Source of the DNA: Ignelater luminosus
Lineage: Eukaryota > Arthropoda > Insecta > Coleoptera > Elateridae
Assembly: GCA_011009095.1 (NCBI GenBank)
Contig: VTPC01003716.1
Coordinates: 10,600-74,599 of the forward strand
Direction of reading: 5' to 3'
Length of the DNA: 64,000 bases
Shown: positions 1 to 9,790 of the stretch, one piece after another
Layout of the letters: every line of letters begins with the position of its first letter
Numbering within the stretch: the first letter of the stretch is position 1
Notes under the pieces: generated by a model
What the model saw: the letters and a program-made list of their open reading frames with translations, nothing else
The model's database searches: none
Told to the model about the DNA's origin: nothing
Translations under genes and position numbers: made by a program

Positions 1-997
1 GTATGAAATTATTAATGGTTTAAGTTTTCTAATTCAACATTATAAAATACTTTTGCCTTAAAAACTGCAAATACTTTTAGAAAAAGATTGTTATGTAAGC
101 TGTCAATAACTAAATTAATTTAACATTTTGATTTAGAACATCCATTATATGGGCAATTAATGTTAGGAAATGTCATACATTGTAAAATTTATCAAGGTTG
201 CCTTTGTAAAACAACAAAAAACAACAATATTAATTAACATTATTAAATTAATAGTTTGCAATATACTCAAGAGCTAATTAATTATTTCAGTACATAGTTT
301 CAGAAGTCCTTGATACAATAATTATACTTTGGCCTAACATACTTTTGTTACATATTTAAAATACAACCAAAAACGATCTAAATTTTTAATAAAAATAAAA
401 CTTGAAATCAAGACATCTCATAACATACAGAGAGTTTTTTATAAGACTTATCTTAATGAATGTCTGAAATGGATTGTTATAAATGCCCATTTAAAGAAAA
501 TGATTTATGAATAGCCTAGAATTAAAGATAAAAAAAGGAATCGGGGCACGCGGAACTCTTTTTTATTAACGAAAAAGTATACACAAAATGTCAAATCTGA
601 TTTAATATAAAATCGATGAATGGGATTCGTTTTATCTCCAAAATTTTATTTGTTAGAACTGAAAATGTTTTCTATGATAGGAGTGACAAAGCGTATAACA
701 ATCTTTTTATGGTCAATTTTTTTTAAAAACGTGACCCAAATACATTTTATACGAAGAAAAAGCTTGGAAACACTAATTATTGCTATTAAATCGTGACCTA
801 ACGGTTCAATAGGTTTCAGTTCTATTACAGTTTAGAATTCACTAATTTTAGAATTATAAAATTCTTATTTAACATATCTACCGGCAGATATATGGGCTGA
901 ACTGAAGATACACAAGTTTCTTCAAAATGCTTTAAAAAAGGAAAAGGAAACGAAAACGGAAATTACTTTTGATAGAAAAACGTAAGATTCCACTTAC
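1..997. other. AT-rich non-coding DNA (probable intron)
   Basis: A/T-rich sequence with no open frame I can support. It lies downstream, in the minus-strand sense, of the exon ending at 998, so it is most simply the intron that follows that exon. I see no RNA gene or clear repeat in it. Confidence 0.5.
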
Positions 998-1264
998 CTT
1001 CGTCCGTGAGATGGTGATTCAGTTTGATTGTCATGAAAAGAGTGTCTTCTATAATCCTTACGTTTTTTCTTACGTAATCCTTTACCTTCGCTGTGATACG
1101 AAGGATTATTTCTAGAAAGAGAAGCTGTACCAGTAGCATTTGATACTGGTTGAGCATCGGGAGTTGGGTTCGATTTATGTCCAGTACGTAGTTCTCTTAA
1201 CCATTTTGTCAACATTCCGCCACCGCTTCCTGTAGACGAAGGAGCATCTAATTCACTTTTCGGC
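998..1264 (-). CDS. Internal coding exon of an unidentified host gene
   Basis: On the minus strand, a T-rich tract ending in TATAG (AG at 1266-1265) precedes an open stretch of 267 bases, which is followed by a consensus donor GTAAGTG (997-991). The open frame encodes about 89 residues. It starts with Pro-Lys-Ser-Glu, has a short Gly/Ser patch (GSGGG), then the segment MLTKWLRELRTGH, and a strongly basic stretch (GLRKKKRKDYRRH) near the end that could be a nuclear-localisation or nucleic-acid-binding segment. No stop occurs inside; one appears only after the donor. Both introns are phase 2, so the exon is symmetric and could be skipped without a frameshift. Nothing in it resembles a transposon. 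I do not recognise the protein family, and the neighbouring exons are outside the window or too far away to link. An unannotated pseudo-exon is possible but the two strong splice sites argue against it. Confidence 0.55.
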
Positions 1265-1955
1265 CTATAAAAAAACAATAAATTAGATTATTTTGGTAAT
1301 ATATAACAAACCTAATGTAAACTAAAGGAAGATTGCATTACAGGTATCGGATCTCAGATTTCTTTTGCGCTGTTAGAGTAAAAGTAAGAATCAACTGCCA
1401 AACAGTTTGTTGATTTACGGGAATATTAAGCATGACCCTTCAAAAGATTTTTAAGAAGAACACATAGAGTTGCTCTCGAAGTAATTATCTTTTAAGTTAG
1501 TAATTCAGAGACCATAGGAAGAGTTTCCAAGAGCAAAACCAATTTTGAAAAGTACGGAGGAGGATGATGCCTAGTTTAGTAAAATAGGAAGAGAGATAGA
1601 AGAAATGGTTGTTACAACCAGATGGTTAAACCTTAGTGACATCTTCAGTCAATAATCTGTCGGAGTTAGTGAATCTTGAGTCTCTGTACGGTATTTGTGC
1701 AATTGTCTTGTTACTCTTCTAAGTATGCAAAAACCATTCTTTTAAATTTGTTTTACTTGTTAATTACTTCTGTATTTCTAACGTTTATAAAAGTGAAACA
1801 TGAGATACGAAAAATTGAAGTATCCAGTATTTGCAATCAGCATCGATACCGATATCTGTATTTAGCAGTTGTGGCATTGAGGAAAGATTAGGGAAATTAG
1901 AAAAATTCAACACCGTAGATAAGGAATGGATTGCAGTGAAGGAGTCATCAAACAT
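1265..1955. other. Non-coding DNA between the exon and an RTE remnant
   Basis: Probably the upstream intron of the minus-strand exon. The only frame over 60 codons (1676-1891, plus strand) is hydrophobic, has no recognisable motif and is not supported. I see nothing else here. Confidence 0.4.
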
Positions 1956-3493
1956 ACAAACAAAAATGGATAACCCAAGAAATTCTTGATTTGATGGAAG
2001 TAAGAAGTCAGTACAAAGAAAAAGACAAAGAGAAGTACAAACAAGTAGATCGCCAGATAAAATATAAAATAATCGAAACTAAAGAGAGCTGTTGAGAAAT
2101 GGAAGAGTTAGATAGAAGGTATGATTCATTTGCACTTCACAAGAAAATCAAGGAAGTAACAGGAATGGACAGAAAGAGTAACTCTGATCTAATTAACGAC
2201 AAATATGAAAATCCTCTTCTAGACACAGCTGATAAACTCAAGAGGTGGGAAGAATATATAACAAATCTGTTCTAAGATCAACGCCGGGACATAGAAGTAA
2301 ACAACACAGCAAAAGGACCTTCAATTACAAAAAGTGAAGTAGAATATGCCATTCGATGTACAAAAGATAAAAACGCTCCAGGTCCCAATGGCATTATAGT
2401 CAAACTGCTCAAACTTATAAATGAAAAACATAAACAAATTCTAGTAGACTTATTGACTACGAGAAGGCCTTCGACAAGGTTCGACATGAGCAGTTAATCT
2501 CACTCTTGAAAGAAAGCAGATTGGATCAACAAGATATCCATTCAAAATTTGTACTGGCATCAAACAGCTGCAGTGAAAATTGGTGTTGAAGCATCTGACT
2601 GGGTCGAAATCAAGAAAGGAGTCAGACAAGGCTGTATCTTATCGCCCCTATTATTCAACTACTACTCTGAAGCAATCTTTAAGAAGACTCTCTAACTGCA
2701 ACGCTAGCATTTCAATAAATAGAAGGATAATTAACAACGTTAGATACGCTAACGATACACTAGTTATGACAGACAACATTGAGGTACTCCAGACTTTTTT
2801 ACAGGAGATTAATAACGTCAGCAATGAATACAGCCGAAAGATGAATTTCAAAAAGACAAAGTACTTGGTGATCAGCAAAAAACCCAAAAACCCAAAAACC
2901 CAAAAACGACACAAACATACTATACATAAATTCAGAGAAAATTGAGAGTTTCCAAATGCAGATACTTGGGGACTTGGGTAAATGAAAAACATGACCAGTC
3001 ACAAGAAAGAAGAACAAGAATGGAACTAGCTAGAACTGCATTTCTCAAAATGAAGCAGCTGCACTGTTGTCGCCATCTCAACATCAACATCAGATGTTAC
3101 GTATTATCAGTTCTGTTATATGGATCGGAGGCATGGACACTTAACAAGGATATGATGAAGAAGTTGGAAGCCTTTGAGTTGTGGATATTAAAAATATCCT
3201 GGATCCAACGTGTTACAAACGAAGAGGTTATGCAAATGGTAAACAAACAAAAAGAAATTTTGAACAGCATTAAGATCAGTAAATTAAAATATTTTGGACA
3301 TGATACGAGATATTAAGACTAATAATACAAGGAAAAATTGAAGGTAAACGCTCAATAGGACCACGAAGAACTTCATAGCTGAAGAATTTAAGAAAGTGGT
3401 TGGGTTGTACTTCTCTATAGCTTTTTAGAGCTGCAGTATCCAAGACCAGAATAGTCTTAATGATAGCCAACCTCTGTAGAAAGACAGCAGCTT
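1956..3493 (+). mobile_element. Decayed RTE-like non-LTR retrotransposon (3' part)
   Basis: Six short frames in shifting registers line up in the order expected for the reverse transcriptase of RTE-like LINEs. These are: a linker region (WITQEILDLMEVRSQYKEKD, about 1965-2030); the run before the fingers (EMEELDRRYDSFALHKKIKE, about 2097-2160); NAPGPNGI (about 2370); YEKAFDKVRHEQL (about 2458); KKGVRQGCILSPLLFN (about 2610-2660); YANDT in place of the catalytic YADD(T) (about 2750); and the thumb/C-terminal part KCRYLGTWV, LLYGSEAWTL and LEAFELWIL (2950-3220). About 80-100 residues of reverse transcriptase are missing between about 2455 and 2460. The endonuclease domain is not seen, so the copy is 5'-truncated. 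Many stops and frameshifts, plus the altered active site, make it inactive. The closest reading is RTE; a related clade is possible. Confidence 0.8.
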
Positions 3494-3519
3494 AAGAAGA
3501 AGAAGAAGAAGAAGAAGAA
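3494..3519 (+). repeat. (AAG)n tail of the RTE-like element
   Basis: About 26 bases of perfect AAG repeat directly follow the C-terminal coding remnant. RTE-type LINEs often end in short tandem repeats instead of poly(A), so this fits the 3' end of the copy. Confidence 0.75.
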
Positions 3520-4090
3520 AAAGCAGTTTTAGATTGTAACTTCAGGATTGTTATGCCTTTATCAGCAAGATACAGTCTATGGTAGTGTCCTATAGACTAT
3601 GCAGTCCAAAGCTGCGATTTTGCATAGTTGCTGAGTAGAATTATTGACATGGACATAATAAGGCTTGGATCTTCATTTTTATAGAAATTCTACATCAGTA
3701 ATATTTTCAGTAAGTCAATCATTTTTTCTAAACATATCTTTAGTCAAAAGTGTCCTTGATTGAATTGCATTCAGTTTCGATTTCTTGTTTATCAAATAAA
3801 TGCTCAAAACCATTAAAACTAACTAGATGCTATTTTTGATTAGAAAATATGACTACACCTTTTGATGATTACTGTACCGAAGAGTACATTTTTGGTGTTT
3901 GAAAGACGGCTGCAAATATCATTGGTGCAAGAGATTTGTATTTAAGTGTTTGTTGTTGATTTCGACAAGTTCTAGCTTTTGCAGTCTAACTTAAGTTTGA
4001 GCATATTCAGATCAATTTACATGCATCTGATTTGTTTATATACATAGCTTAGAAGTAAATAATAATAAAACCATTTATGAGGAACCCACG
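3520..4090. other. AT-rich DNA without features
   Basis: No supported frame, RNA or repeat. It separates the LINE tail from the short duplicated segment and mariner A. Confidence 0.4.
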
Positions 4091-4147
4091 TCCTCCTTGT
4101 TCTTATGGCCTACTTTCTTCATTTCTCTGTTGTAATCACTTGCAAGA

Positions 4148-4350
4148 GGCTACTTATAAAAAGCAAATAAATGCAATTTTGGTCGCTATTTTGAAAGCAA
4201 GAATCATGTTAATACATGTAAGACGACTAGGAAAGATGTACAGTATGCTGGTTTTTGTAGTTTACTTACCTCATATTATTTATCTACAAGGGCCTACTTA
4301 TAGAAAACGAATAGTCAATTCTAACCGCTATTTCCAAAGCAAGAAGTATA
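4148..4350 (+). repeat. Diverged tandem duplication, period about 144 bp
   Basis: The segment from 4148 (GGCTACTTATAAAAAGCAAA, ending near GAAAGCAAGAA) is matched from about 4291 by GGCCTACTTATAGAAAACGA ending in CCAAAGCAAGAA. I judge about 70% identity over some 55 bases, with weaker similarity upstream of each (from about 4091 and 4249). The second unit runs right up to the TA target of mariner A. Function unknown; it may be part of an older repeat. Confidence 0.5.
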
Positions 4351-4352
4351 TA

Positions 4353-5279
4353 CGAGGTCTGTTCAAAAAGTATCGCGAATTTTGAATTTCCGCGGGTTAC
4401 GTATATTCGATTTTCGATTTTTTTGTAGCGTTATGTTGGTACTCATGTCCCTCACTTATGCCGACAAGTTCGGCCATTTTGAATGTTCAGTTAATTTTTG
4501 ACAGCTGTTTTGCTTGAACGTGTTTTGGCTCGTCTTCGATTTTTGCCTATTCCAAAAAATGGATCAAAGAGTCTGTATCAAATTTTGTGTGAAAAACAAA
4601 ATTAAGTGCGCGGACGCATTCTGAATGTTGACTGTGGCATATGGTGAAGCTACCTTGGACCGAAGCAACGTTTATCGGTGGTACAAAATGTTCTCAGAGG
4701 GCCGAGAAGATATGAACGACGAAGAGCGTGCTTTTGGTTTTGCTTACAGTTTTCTTCGATTGCAGGGGCGTGGTGCATCATGAGTTCTTGCCACAGGGTA
4801 GAACGGTCAATAAGGAATACTACCTGCAAGTTATGCGCAATTTGCGCGAAGCAATCCGCCAGAAACGCCCGGATTTGTGGAAGAACAAAAATTGGCTTTT
4901 GCACCATGATAACGCCCCTGCTCACACATCGTTGCTTGTGCGCGAATTTTTGGCCAAAAACAACACACTAATGATGCCGCAGCCACCGTATTCTTCAGAC
5001 CTGACCCCCTGTGACTTTTTCTTGTTCCCGAAACTGAAGAGGCCCATGAAAGGACGACGCTACGCTACGATTGAGGAGATAAAGACGGCATCGAAGAAGG
5101 AGCTGAACAAGATCACAAAAAATGATTTTTTGAAGTGCTTCCAGGATTGGAAAAAACGTTGGCAGAAGTGTATAATATCTGATGGGGATTACTTTGAAGG
5201 GGACAAAATAGATATTCATGAATAAATAAATAATTTTTGAAAAAACACAAATTTCGCGATACTTTTTGAACAGACCTCG
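4353..5279 (+). mobile_element. Mariner element A, internally deleted
   Basis: A 927-bp element with 27-bp perfect terminal inverted repeats that begin CGAGGTCTGTTCAAAAAGTA. It is flanked by TA dinucleotides at 4351-4352 and 5280-5281, the target duplication of Tc1/mariner transposons. Full-length mariners are about 1.3 kb, so roughly 350-400 bp are missing. The ends differ from those of elements B/C and D, so this is a separate lineage. It lies just upstream of a piggyBac remnant. Confidence 0.95.
4559..5225 (+). pseudogene. Mariner transposase remnant (element A)
   Basis: Transposase that would cut and paste element A in the nucleus. The start is taken at the ATG at 4559. The N-terminal helix-turn-helix piece is present (CIKFCVKNKIKC, then VYRWYKMFSEGRED) but is broken by an in-frame TGA at codon 22 (4622-4624). 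After EERA (about 4730) an internal deletion joins to a late segment in another register: TVFFDCRGVVHHEF, then HHDNAPAH and PYSSDLTPCDFFLFPKLK, ending at a stop at 5225. The second and third catalytic aspartates remain with 34 residues between them (D34D); the first is in the deleted part. It cannot be active. The TGA sits where related transposases have Arg, which fits a CGA to TGA change. Confidence 0.9.
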
Positions 5280-5282
5280 TAT

Positions 5283-5810
5283 GTGAAATACATAACTACG
5301 GGCATAACACATGAAGATTACATTTCAGCAACAATAGAAAATGTTATTTCTCAATCGCTTTTAGATACTGAAAGTTCTTCAGAGGAAGATAAACACAATA
5401 ACTCAGGCGTTACTTGGGGTTCAGTCACAGGAAACCATTTGAAAGGTGTTACAATCTTAAATATCAATCATGGTATTAAACCCGAATTACTTGACATGTA
5501 TGAGAAGGAACCGTATGATGTTTTTAATTTGTTTGTTGGTGAAGACATTTTGGACTTAATTGTAATCGAAACCAATCGTTATGCTAAGCCAATATCTGAT
5601 AATGAGACTTGCTACCAAAATCAAGAGCCAATAACTGGAAAGATACGAATACTGAAGAGATTAGTCAATTTCTAGGCATTGTTCTCTTTTCTTCGCAGTG
5701 GTCAAACAACCGTCTGTATAAAAATGGGATCAAAGACATTATATCTCACAATTGTTTCAAACTAATCCTACGGAGAAGTAGCCAACCGAGACAATCCAAA
5801 TAGCTGAACT
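5283..5810 (+). pseudogene. PiggyBac-like transposase remnant, N-terminal half
   Basis: The frame 5283-5675 begins with an acidic region and then gives EPYDVFNLFVGEDILDLIV followed by ETNRYA. This is the conserved start of the piggyBac transposase domain (DDE_Tnp_1_7), where a Phe-rich helix leads to ETNxYA. A frameshift near 5620-5640 moves the reading to a second frame (5609-5803) with NNWKDTNTEEISQFLGIVLF and LYKNGIKDIIS, the next conserved block. The catalytic Asp region further on is absent, so the copy is truncated as well as frameshifted. I could not find TTAA-flanked ends. Mariner A lies 4 bp upstream and may have inserted into the same element. Confidence 0.8.
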
Positions 5811-8800
5811 TACATGCTAAAACTAGCTCCTGGTTTACCAGGCCATCTACTACACGACTGTAATGCAAACATAGCGACAACCAGAAGCTAATAAGCAGCA
5901 CGCGGCTTCAGAGAACTTTTCATCATGAGATGCTATGGTGCATCACACGGCCCAACAAATATGAAGGAATGAGATGCACAGTATCTTCACAAGACAGTTA
6001 ACGTGAAGGGTGTATTCAGTAATCGGATTTTAAATTTTTTTTTATGGTCAATGTGTTTACTTTGCTACTGAACATTGGACGTAATGAAGTAACTTAAGAC
6101 AAGAACTAACCAGTCTCAATGCTGGTTTGATCTCTCCCGTCTCCGACATATAGAGCTAGTCGTTCGGTAGTTTCTTTTTTCTAGATATGAGGAACTAAGG
6201 TCACATGACTTGTTTTTTCCTGTACCACACATTGCAGTTAAATGTGAATCTTATAAAAAAAATTATAAAATAAGATTGAATCACAATACCATTGATTTTG
6301 GAAGAATTATTTGCGAATAATTTTAAAAACGTTTTTTGTTGTTGAACAGAACTTACGAAATTAAGAAATTGAAGCAATAAAGTTTTATTTTTAACAATAA
6401 GTGTTACTTTAAACACCAAAGATAATTATTTAATTAAAAGATAATTAGAATTTCTTGTGTTGTTACATTTTCAAATTGATTCATTCCCTTTCGATATTAT
6501 AACTCATAAGTCACAATATTTTAATTAAGCTCTAATTTATATAGATACAGTTTAACTTATTGCTTGTTTATTATTTAAAAAAGTAAACAAATTTATTCGT
6601 TATTAAAAGTGCCTTGAACTTCGATAATGAACTTGATGAGTTACAAGTTTCCAAACGAACAATATCGATGTTCTAACAACAAGACGTATTGCATTATTAT
6701 TATTGCACGCGAAATCCTTACAGCGATGTGCGGTTTACTTTATATTTCTAATAACTAATAAAGTACAACTTGACCTTACCCTTCTAAAAGAGAAAGAGAA
6801 AAGAATTGTGTAAAAAAATTGGGTTCATGGTTATAACCTAGGAAGAAGCAAATAAACTTAAGACGCATCCATAACAATATCCTAGAGTTCATAAAGCCTT
6901 TCTACATAAATCACTCGAGCGTTATATGAGATCAAAATACTGTGTAAATTAGTCTGATTTATTGTGTACATCAACTCAGAGTGTAGAATGTTTTTTTTAT
7001 GCTTAGGTGCGTAAATGAAGAATTTATTGTGGAGTTTTTTGTCTCTTCTTTTCTAAATTTATTTTTAGTTTTTAGGTAATTAGGTTTGCTGGTTTTCAAG
7101 AAAGTTTTTCTGTTTGTGTGGCTGAACATCAATAAGTTAAAGTACTGTAGTCTTAAAGATCTTAAAAACTTATTTTTTTCTTTGATATTTTTAACTGTAA
7201 ACACAAAATTAAGTAATTAAGTTAGCTTGGAATGTATTATTATTATAAAATTTAAACAAATTTACAATCTTAAATAATCTTTCAGCTGAGATCTTTTAAG
7301 AAAATTTATTTAATCGTAGCTGCAAACCTATGGTATATAAGTGAAATGGATAGAAATGTAAACTATAGTAGGATGGAAGGGCGCCAGGACCTGCTTGGTG
7401 TAGTTCTCCAGTCGGATACACCAGGAAGGAGAATTTCTCTTATTTGTGAGCTAACACTACGTCGTCAAAAAATCTGACGTAGTACAATAATTAGAAACAA
7501 ATCTATGTTTTTGCAACACAATACAATTTTTTACTTTCTTCTATAATATAATTACGTAAAGATTAAAACTGATTAAATTTTAATTAGCTAAAGATCTATA
7601 TCTGGAAAATTATATTTACGTCAACGATTTGGATGATCGCATCTTTTCCAAAAAAAGAGTCATGCAATCAAAAATAACAACAAAGAAATCACAATAATAA
7701 AATATTCAACGCTTATTTGTTTCATGACAGTTACATCAATACACATGTCAAAACAATGCATTTGCAACGTAAAGTTTATAAAAATTACCAGCAAGGACGA
7801 CGTGATCAAAGATGCGGTACTTAAAGTATTAATATTGCAATGTCAATTACAATAAAACCTACAGTCTTGTTAATAATAATAGTAGTTATAATGAAGGTTT
7901 ATTTGATTATGCAAATTAGTAAGAAAAAAAAGAATAGAGTTATGGATGTATAATATTTAATATAATTAACGATTGTTTTCTTCCAGTCAAATTTTTATTG
8001 TTAGTTATAACTTTTCAAATTCGCCTTGTGTGGTCACGCAAACTGCAACCACCCTCCATTTTGTAAATAGAGCAGAAAGCAGTTAAATTGAATTCATCAA
8101 ATTTTTCATGCTTGTTTCAGTTGGAAACAATATGAAAATTGAGTAGCTAGTAAAATGTGGGTTAGCACAGTTCGCATTATTATATCCAAAACGATTTAAA
8201 CATTTACACAAAAATTTCAACAACTTATTTGATAAAAAACAGACGTATAAACAAAACTTTTCTATTATAAAATCTAAATTATAGTAACTCTTTCGAAGAA
8301 AATTCAATCATGTGCTCATCAATCATCATATAAAGAAGGTAAACATATTCAATGTATGTTCCCAAATTTTTTGTTATGTAAACTGAATTTGTATCAGTTT
8401 TTCCATATTAATGCTTTCAAGCGTTGTCCAATTATTGATATTAAAAGTGGAAGAATTTTGAAAACAACAGAAAGAAATTTAGTACTTTAATATATTTATA
8501 TTGATTATTCGTAATATACAGATAAGATAAGATACGTCACTTTGGAGAACAATAAATAAATAAATAAGCAAATAAATAATAAATTTTAAACATAAAACGC
8601 CGACGTAAACCACTAACCGCAAAAGCTAATTATTTAAATACTATAAATTGCTGGGTTTCAAGTGATGTGGAGAATTTACCTCACGAAGAAAACTGTCTAG
8701 TAACTATGAAGCACATGCGTAAGAATCCTAAATTACACTTGATGTAAGTAATCCTTAGAAATGTTAATCATTAATTTCAAGACAATTGACAATTTGTGGT

Positions 8801-9040
8801 AGAACTTAATAGATGTTATAGATGCTACCGCAAGTTGGATAGAATATTACAGCTGCTACTGTTGTGTGGGCTGTATGACGCTTACCAATTCCTTTGAGAT
8901 GATCAGTACTACAAACAAGAAGACTAAACTAAAAACCTACAGATTTCCAAGCTCATATTAAAGAGAACATAAATCAACAAATATATAATTGAAGCAAAAT
9001 ACAAATTTGCTTACTGCTCATGAGAAAGTTAAAGTAACCA
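5811..9040. other. AT-rich DNA, no supported gene
   Basis: The first 200 bases are slightly richer in G+C and may be more of the piggyBac element. The rest is strongly A/T-rich with only short chance frames. A (TAAA)n-like run lies near 8549-8582. Confidence 0.4.
7375..7490. other. Small G+C-richer patch with two hairpins
   Basis: Inside AT-rich DNA, this patch holds an imperfect hairpin (CTTGGTGTA near 7397 against TACACCAGG near 7419) and an 8-bp perfect stem (ACTACGTC near 7457 against GACGTAGT near 7477, 12-base loop). I cannot assign it to a known family; it could be a fragment of a mobile element. Confidence 0.25.
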
Positions 9041-9790
9041 ATTAATATAGAATCGATGCGTGCTTCCTGACTTAATTAACAAAGCCAGTGTTAAATATTT
9101 GGGCCACAGACGATAAATTGGAATGGGTTCATTTATTTACATTTTTCCTTCCACCAACAACAGGTCACAGTCTAAGCGAACGACTGCATGTTGACTAAGA
9201 CATTGCGCTTATGGTGTAACTAACTAATTCCTTCTAGCTACCTCCTTCTTTAATCTTGGACGCACCTCACCTTCGACACTGTTAGCTTGTTAACAAAGTA
9301 TATGAAGTATACGCTATGCGAGATCCATTTCAATTTATCGTCTGATTTGAGCACTATCGGAGTACGTGAAAATAGTCAATTATCGCTCATATTTGGTGCC
9401 GTTCGACTGATTATCGTTGACAAAGTTGTTGGTAGCAGTTAATGGTGATACAAAACGATTCTTTGCAGAACCTCACAACCACACACGCAGATTACAATGG
9501 GTTTGGCAGGAAAAGTACTTTGATGACCGCAAACTTTTTCCCAAGGAATGGACGGACGTTGGGCTACAATGAGGATAAAATGCTGTAGCCCTCATCACAA
9601 ACTGAATGCGGACTGTAGCGAGAAATGGAAGGTCTCCACATTGATTAAATTCGACAGGGCTTCCGGAGGAAAGAAGGGACACCGCAACAGAAGAATGCCC
9701 ACTACCGATGTCAAGATCTCATAAATTAGGTATGTCGCTTTAAAGCCAAAACCTCCATTGGTACCATTAAATGATTTTGTCAATTTTACT
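9041..9790. other. Unidentified patch of mixed composition
   Basis: G+C is locally higher and frames are open on both strands over short distances (for example 9473-9682 and 9595-9783, minus strand). In plus-strand frames I read WVWQEKYFDDRKLFPKEWTD and then stops. I recognise no family. A decayed mobile element is likely but unproven. Confidence 0.3.

Noticed and set aside
2651-3017. Hydrophobic minus-strand frames of 72-113 codons resembling membrane proteins
   Set aside because: They are antisense to A-rich reverse-transcriptase coding sequence, which gives Phe/Leu-rich shadows.
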